Of a stretch of DNA of 64,000 nucleotides, positions 60,868 to 64,000 are shown piece by piece (positions within the stretch are counted from its first letter, which is position 1; each line of letters starts with the position of its first letter). The DNA comes from Thermococcus sp. LS1 (GTDB lineage: Archaea; Methanobacteriota_B; Thermococci; Thermococcales; Thermococcaceae), in assembly GCF_012027395.1 (NCBI RefSeq), contig NZ_SNUJ01000001.1, positions 620,001 to 684,000 on the forward strand, read 5' to 3'. Made by a program: the position numbers and the translations under genes. The notes beneath the pieces were generated by a model. The model did not search any database. It saw only the letters and a list, made by a program, of their open reading frames with translations, and was not told the DNA's origin.

Positions 60868-61325
60868 CGGCCTTCGTGGACACCAACGTAATAATTGAGC
60901 ACCTAGGAGGCAATATTGACCTCCTCGACTTAAGGGAGAGGTTTGACGTCCTGTATTCTAACAGCATAGTGTTCAGTGAGGCGCTTATGGTGTACCTAAG
61001 GGCATTAACTGGCGAACGCCCGTATACACTCAAACACAACCCCGATATTATCAGGAACCTGAGGGAGGAGCTCCTGGACTTCTCAAGGCTTTTTGAACTT
61101 TTTCTTAATCTGGAAATAAACAGGACTGTTGAAACCCTTGCCGTTGAGTACATGATAAAATACGGCCTGCTGCCGAATGATGCACTCATTCTCGCAACCT
61201 GTAAGTTTTACGACGTCAAATATCTAATTTCGTTTGACAGCGATTTTGCCAATGCCTGTGAGAATGAAGGGATATCTCTTCTCAGTGATCCAGAGGAGAT
61301 AACTAGGCTTGGTGATGTCCCGTGA
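60855..61325 (+). CDS. VapC-type PIN-domain toxin (module 3)
   Basis: 156-residue PIN protein: AFVDTNVIIEHLGG (first Asp), IVFSEALM (second, Glu), LPNDALILATC (third) and SFDSDFANAC (fourth); all four acidic positions are present. The stop TGA is shared with the start region of rmlD (GTGA), so toxin and sugar enzyme are translationally coupled. Confidence 0.84.
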   Translation: MGHLTAFVDTNVIIEHLGGNIDLLDLRERFDVLYSNSIVFSEALMVYLRALTGERPYTLKHNPDIIRNLREELLDFSRLFELFLNLEINRTVETLAVEYMIKYGLLPNDALILATCKFYDVKYLISFDSDFANACENEGISLLSDPEEITRLGDVP

Positions 61326-62185
61326 GGGTGGCGATAATCGGGGCCAACGGCCAGCTTGGAACCGACCTGGTGGAGGTCTTTGGGGAAGACCCGTCTTTTG
61401 AGGTCATCCCGCTGACCCACAAAGACTTAGACGTTACAGTTCCCGAGACCCTGAAGGTGCTGAAAGAGCTGAAGCCCGACGTCATCATCAATACCGCCGC
61501 CTACGTGAGGGTCGACGATGCGGAGCTCTATCCGGAGAAAGCTTTTGCGGTGAACGCGATAGGGGCATTGAACGTTGCCAGAGTTGCCAGTGAGATTGAT
61601 GCAATCAACGTCTACATCAGCACGGACTACGTCTTTGACGGCGAGAAGGGAGAACCATACACTGAGGACGACGTTCCGAACCCGATAAACGTCTACGGAG
61701 CGAGCAAGTACGCCGGCGAGATTTTCACGAGGAATTATTCGACGAAGTATTACATCATCAGGGTTGCAAGCCTTTATGGGAAGGCGGGGGCGAGTGGAAA
61801 GGGCGGAAATTTCGTCAACTGGGTCATTGAGAAGGCAAAGCGCGGGGAGGAGCTGAGGATAGTTGACGACCAGTTCATGAGTCCGACATACACGATGGAC
61901 GTCGCTAGGACTCTGAGGGAGTTTCTGGAGATTGGGCCCGAGTGGGGCGTTTACCACATGGTCAACGAGGGATACTGCTCGTGGTATGAGTTCACCAGAG
62001 CGATATTTGAGATCCTGGGCTGGGACGTTGAAGTGAAGCCTATAAAATCGAGCGAGCTTAACAGACTGGCGAGGAGGCCGAGGTTCTCTGCGCTGAAGAA
62101 CGCGAGGCTTCATGGACTTGGCCTGAGGATGCCGGGCTGGAGGGAAGGGCTGAAGGAGTATCTGGGAGAGAAGGGGTATCTCTAA
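61322..62185 (+). CDS. rmlD: dTDP-4-dehydrorhamnose reductase
   Basis: 287-residue short-chain dehydrogenase: GANGQLGTD nucleotide loop (about 7-15), STDYVFDG (about 99-106) and YGASK (about 124-128). Last step of dTDP-L-rhamnose synthesis. GTG start four bases inside vapC3. Completes the rmlABCD set of this window. Confidence 0.93.
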   Translation: MRVAIIGANGQLGTDLVEVFGEDPSFEVIPLTHKDLDVTVPETLKVLKELKPDVIINTAAYVRVDDAELYPEKAFAVNAIGALNVARVASEIDAINVYISTDYVFDGEKGEPYTEDDVPNPINVYGASKYAGEIFTRNYSTKYYIIRVASLYGKAGASGKGGNFVNWVIEKAKRGEELRIVDDQFMSPTYTMDVARTLREFLEIGPEWGVYHMVNEGYCSWYEFTRAIFEILGWDVEVKPIKSSELNRLARRPRFSALKNARLHGLGLRMPGWREGLKEYLGEKGYL

Positions 62186-62197
62186 ACGTCTCTGAAC

Positions 62198-62260
62198 AAA
62201 GGGGCTCCGCCCCTTAGACCCCGTTTTATCCTCTTTTATCTCGGCGCTTACGCGCCGCAC
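62198..62260 (+). repeat. Double-hairpin repeat, copy A
   Basis: About 62 bases with hairpins GGGGC/GCCCC (62201-62213) and GGCGC/GCGCC (62243-62256) joined by TTAGACCCCGTTTTATCC. Nearly identical to copy B at 63915; differences lie in the two loops and one T. REP-like element or strong terminator. Confidence 0.65.
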
Positions 62261-62312
62261 GTATTATATGATGCAAAAATGAAGCAAGAATGATGCAAAA
62301 GATGCAAAAAAG

Positions 62313-62345
62313 GTGAACCCTATGAGCGAGGCAGGTCAGGCTTTA
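62313..62345 (+). pseudogene. Flippase gene 5' remnant 3
   Basis: GTGAACCCTATGAGCGAGGC encodes MNPMSEA then GQAL, after which the solo IS200/IS605-type end follows within about a dozen bases. Only about eleven codons of the flippase start remain, apparently truncated by the insertion. Confidence 0.5.
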
Positions 62346-62356
62346 CATTTTTCTTT

Positions 62357-62390
62357 GAAAGCCTCGCCCTTCAGGCAAGGAGGAGGTCAG
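62357..62390 (+). mobile_element. Solo IS200/IS605-type end, plus orientation
   Basis: GAAAGCCTCGCCCTTCAGGC followed by AAGGAGGAGGTCAG, the same right-end motif as at 59368 but in the opposite direction. No transposase frame nearby. It abuts flippase remnant 3 and lies 33 bases before the palindrome of ATPase 4. Confidence 0.6.
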
Positions 62391-62404
62391 GTTGCTAAAA
62401 CCAA

Positions 62405-62443
62405 AATATTTAAATATTCGAGTCATGATTATTATAATCATGA
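62405..62443 (+). promoter_or_regulatory. Promoter and operator-like palindrome of ATPase gene 4
   Basis: TATA ATATTTAAATAT (62405-62416) followed by a perfect inverted repeat TCATGATTAT/ATAATCATGA with one-base spacer (62423-62443) that includes the start ATG at 62440. The spacing implies a leaderless transcript starting inside the repeat. Confidence 0.7.
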
Positions 62444-63816
62444 TTCGAAAATTTGTAAATAGGAAGAGAGAGCTCGAAGTCCTAGAGAGGGCGTGGAGGG
62501 GAGGCTTTCGACTTTTTGTGGTCTACGGGAGAAGAAGGGTGGGAAAGACTGCCCTTTTGAGGAAATTCTTGGAGAACAAAAGGGGCATATATTTTCTCTG
62601 CTCCCAGAGGGGATATGAGAAAGACCTCGAGAGATTTTCTCACGAGATAAGTTCTTTTATTGGTGCTCCGGTAAGATTCGAAAGCTTTAGGGATGCATTT
62701 AAGTTCCTAAGAGGGCAGGGGAAGCTTTTGGTGATTCTTGATGAGTTCCCTTACTTAATAGAGGCAGACAAGGGTGTTACATCCGAGTTTCAGGAGGTAG
62801 TGGATATAGTGCTTGAGGGTTCAGAGATCACCATTATCCTCTGCGGTTCGAGCGTTGGAATGATGGAGCGTGAGGTTCTCAGCTACAAGAGCCCCCTCTA
62901 TGGGCGGGCAAGTGGGGTTCTGAAGGTCAAACCATTCCGCTTCTTCGATATGGTCGAATGGTTTGGAAAGGACTTTGAGGGGCTTTTAAGACTCTATGGG
63001 GTCACGTGGGGGATTCCTAAATACATGGAATTCTTCAAAACGGGGAGCGATGATGAGATTATCAACAACTTCTTTGACCCGAGTGCATTTCTTTTCAACG
63101 AGGCGAGGCTTCTCCTCATGGAGGAACTGAGGAATCCAACCAGATACATGCAGATCATCGAGGCCATAGCCATGGGAAAAACCCGGCTTAACGAGATCGC
63201 TCAGTACGTTGGGATGGAGGCCAAAGACCTGTCTGCATATCTCAGGGTGCTCTCAAATCTTGGAATTGTGAGTCGTGAGGTTCCAATAACAGAGAGGAAA
63301 GCCAAGAGGGGGATTTATGTTATAGAAGATGAATACTTCCGTTTTTACCACCGCTTCGTCAGTCCGCACTATGAGGATATAGAGTCGCTCAACCCCGAGC
63401 CGGCAGTTCAGGACTTCCTGAGGAACTTTAACACCTACCTTGGAAAGACCTTCGAAAAAGCAGCCAAAGAGTTTCTAATAGAACTTAACAAGCATGGGGG
63501 GCTGCCGTTTAAGTTTACGAAGATCGGAAAGTGGTGGCATAAAAATGAGGAAATTGATCTCGTTGCACTGGACAAAAGGGAAAATAAGGCTTTGCTGGTG
63601 GAGGTAAAGTGGAAGGAGTTGAGAGAGAAAGAGGCGAGGGGAGTTTTAAAAGATTTAGAGCGTAAAAGTGGGCTTGTTGGGTTAGAAAACTGGCAGAAGT
63701 ATTACGGGTTGATAGCGAAGGGCATTGAAAGTAAGGAAGCCATCACAGGTGAGGGCTGGCTCCTGTGGGATCTGGAGGACTTCGAGAATTTGAATTTCAA
63801 GATAAGAAAACTCTGA
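62440..63816 (+). CDS. Archaeal ATPase with winged helix and DUF234 nuclease-like tail (4)
   Basis: 458-residue relative of the protein at 50789: FVNRKRELEVLERAW, Walker A GRRRVGKTA (about 27-35), Walker B LLVILDEFPYL, winged helix (RLNEIAQYVGMEAKDLSAYLRVLSNLGIV) and DUF234 tail with EEIDLVAL and LLVEVKWKE (PD-(D/E)XK-like). ATG 62440 lies within the palindrome; the frame is open upstream but would pass through the promoter. Flanked by flippase remnants and double-hairpin repeats. Confidence 0.85.
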   Translation: MIRKFVNRKRELEVLERAWRGGFRLFVVYGRRRVGKTALLRKFLENKRGIYFLCSQRGYEKDLERFSHEISSFIGAPVRFESFRDAFKFLRGQGKLLVILDEFPYLIEADKGVTSEFQEVVDIVLEGSEITIILCGSSVGMMEREVLSYKSPLYGRASGVLKVKPFRFFDMVEWFGKDFEGLLRLYGVTWGIPKYMEFFKTGSDDEIINNFFDPSAFLFNEARLLLMEELRNPTRYMQIIEAIAMGKTRLNEIAQYVGMEAKDLSAYLRVLSNLGIVSREVPITERKAKRGIYVIEDEYFRFYHRFVSPHYEDIESLNPEPAVQDFLRNFNTYLGKTFEKAAKEFLIELNKHGGLPFKFTKIGKWWHKNEEIDLVALDKRENKALLVEVKWKELREKEARGVLKDLERKSGLVGLENWQKYYGLIAKGIESKEAITGEGWLLWDLEDFENLNFKIRKL

Positions 63817-63868
63817 ACAGGCCCATTTCGAAGGCTAAAGACTCATCGTGAGTCAAATGAGTCAAAAG

Positions 63869-63895
63869 GTGAACCCCGTGAGCGAGGCAACTTAA
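63869..63895 (+). pseudogene. Flippase gene 5' remnant 4
   Basis: AAAAGGTGAACCCCGTGAGC leads into GTG-NPVSEAT and then TAA: eight codons. Same start context as remnant 2, 52 bases after ATPase 4. Confidence 0.45.
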
Positions 63896-63914
63896 TATCA
63901 ATTAATTTTTGGGT

Positions 63915-63975
63915 AAAGGGGCTTCGCCCCTTAGACCCCGTTTTATCCTCTTTATCTCGGCGCTTCGCGCCGCAC
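63915..63975 (+). repeat. Double-hairpin repeat, copy B
   Basis: GGGGC-TTC-GCCCC and GGCGC-TTC-GCGCC hairpins with the same connecting sequence as copy A. The stems are unchanged relative to copy A while the loops differ, which suggests the stems matter. Confidence 0.65.
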
Positions 63976-64000
63976 CTCCAGAACCAAAAAGCTATTAATT

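Overview
The window comes from a hyperthermophilic euryarchaeon of the order Thermococcales, most likely the genus Thermococcus. The evidence is a maltodextrin ABC transporter operon with a GH57 amylopullulanase and a Tgr/TrmBL1-type regulator, a trehalose/maltose operon with TreT and TrmB, a tungsten-dependent aldehyde oxidoreductase, archaeal RNase P Pop5, archaeal CCA-adding enzyme, class II ribonucleotide reductase, archaeal promoters with many very short leaders, and a CGP-CTERM surface-protein tail. The species is not claimed.

Layout. 1-457: 5' part of a phosphohexomutase. 487-12835: maltodextrin block on the minus strand (malE, malF, malG, amylopullulanase, malK), a GH13 cyclodextrin/pullulan hydrolase, and the divergent regulator tgr. 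13065-18544: trehalose/maltose operon malE-malF-malG-treT-trmB behind a perfect TrmB-type palindrome, followed by glycogen synthase. Together these genes cover import, trimming and storage of starch-type glucans, with both sugar regulators next to the operons they probably control. 19948-33799: mostly housekeeping genes (Pop5, radical SAM protein, IleRS, EamA transporter, tungsten oxidoreductase with polyferredoxin and MoaD-like protein, GH57 protein, CCA-adding enzyme, ThpR). 33852-35292: a low-GC island of two exported proteins. 35505-40267: phosphoribosyltransferase, NrdJ, ferritin-like protein, HAD phosphatase. 40308-48651: envelope block with a TasA-like protein, DUF1616 protein and a MoxR/DUF58/DUF4350/DUF4129-type operon.

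48653-64000 is an accessory region built around nucleotide-sugar synthesis: galE-like epimerase, sugar nucleotidyltransferase, rmlA, rmlB, rmlC and rmlD. The rml genes are interrupted by three toxin-antitoxin modules. The region also holds four archaeal P-loop ATPases (two with a DUF234/PD-(D/E)XK-like tail), four truncated 5' ends of what looks like a polysaccharide flippase gene, two solo IS200/IS605-type ends and a pair of double-hairpin repeats.

The strongest candidates for something undescribed are in this region. First, two tandem, divergent, minus-strand structured RNA genes (about 52145-52311 and 52473-52630), each with its own archaeal promoter and with helices kept by compensatory base changes. 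Second, each of the four ATPase genes carries a different, near-perfect palindrome between its TATA box and its start codon, and three of the four are followed by a flippase 5' fragment. This suggests a family of self-regulated ATPase cassettes that recombine at a surface-polysaccharide locus. No tRNA, rRNA, CRISPR array or intact insertion sequence was seen.
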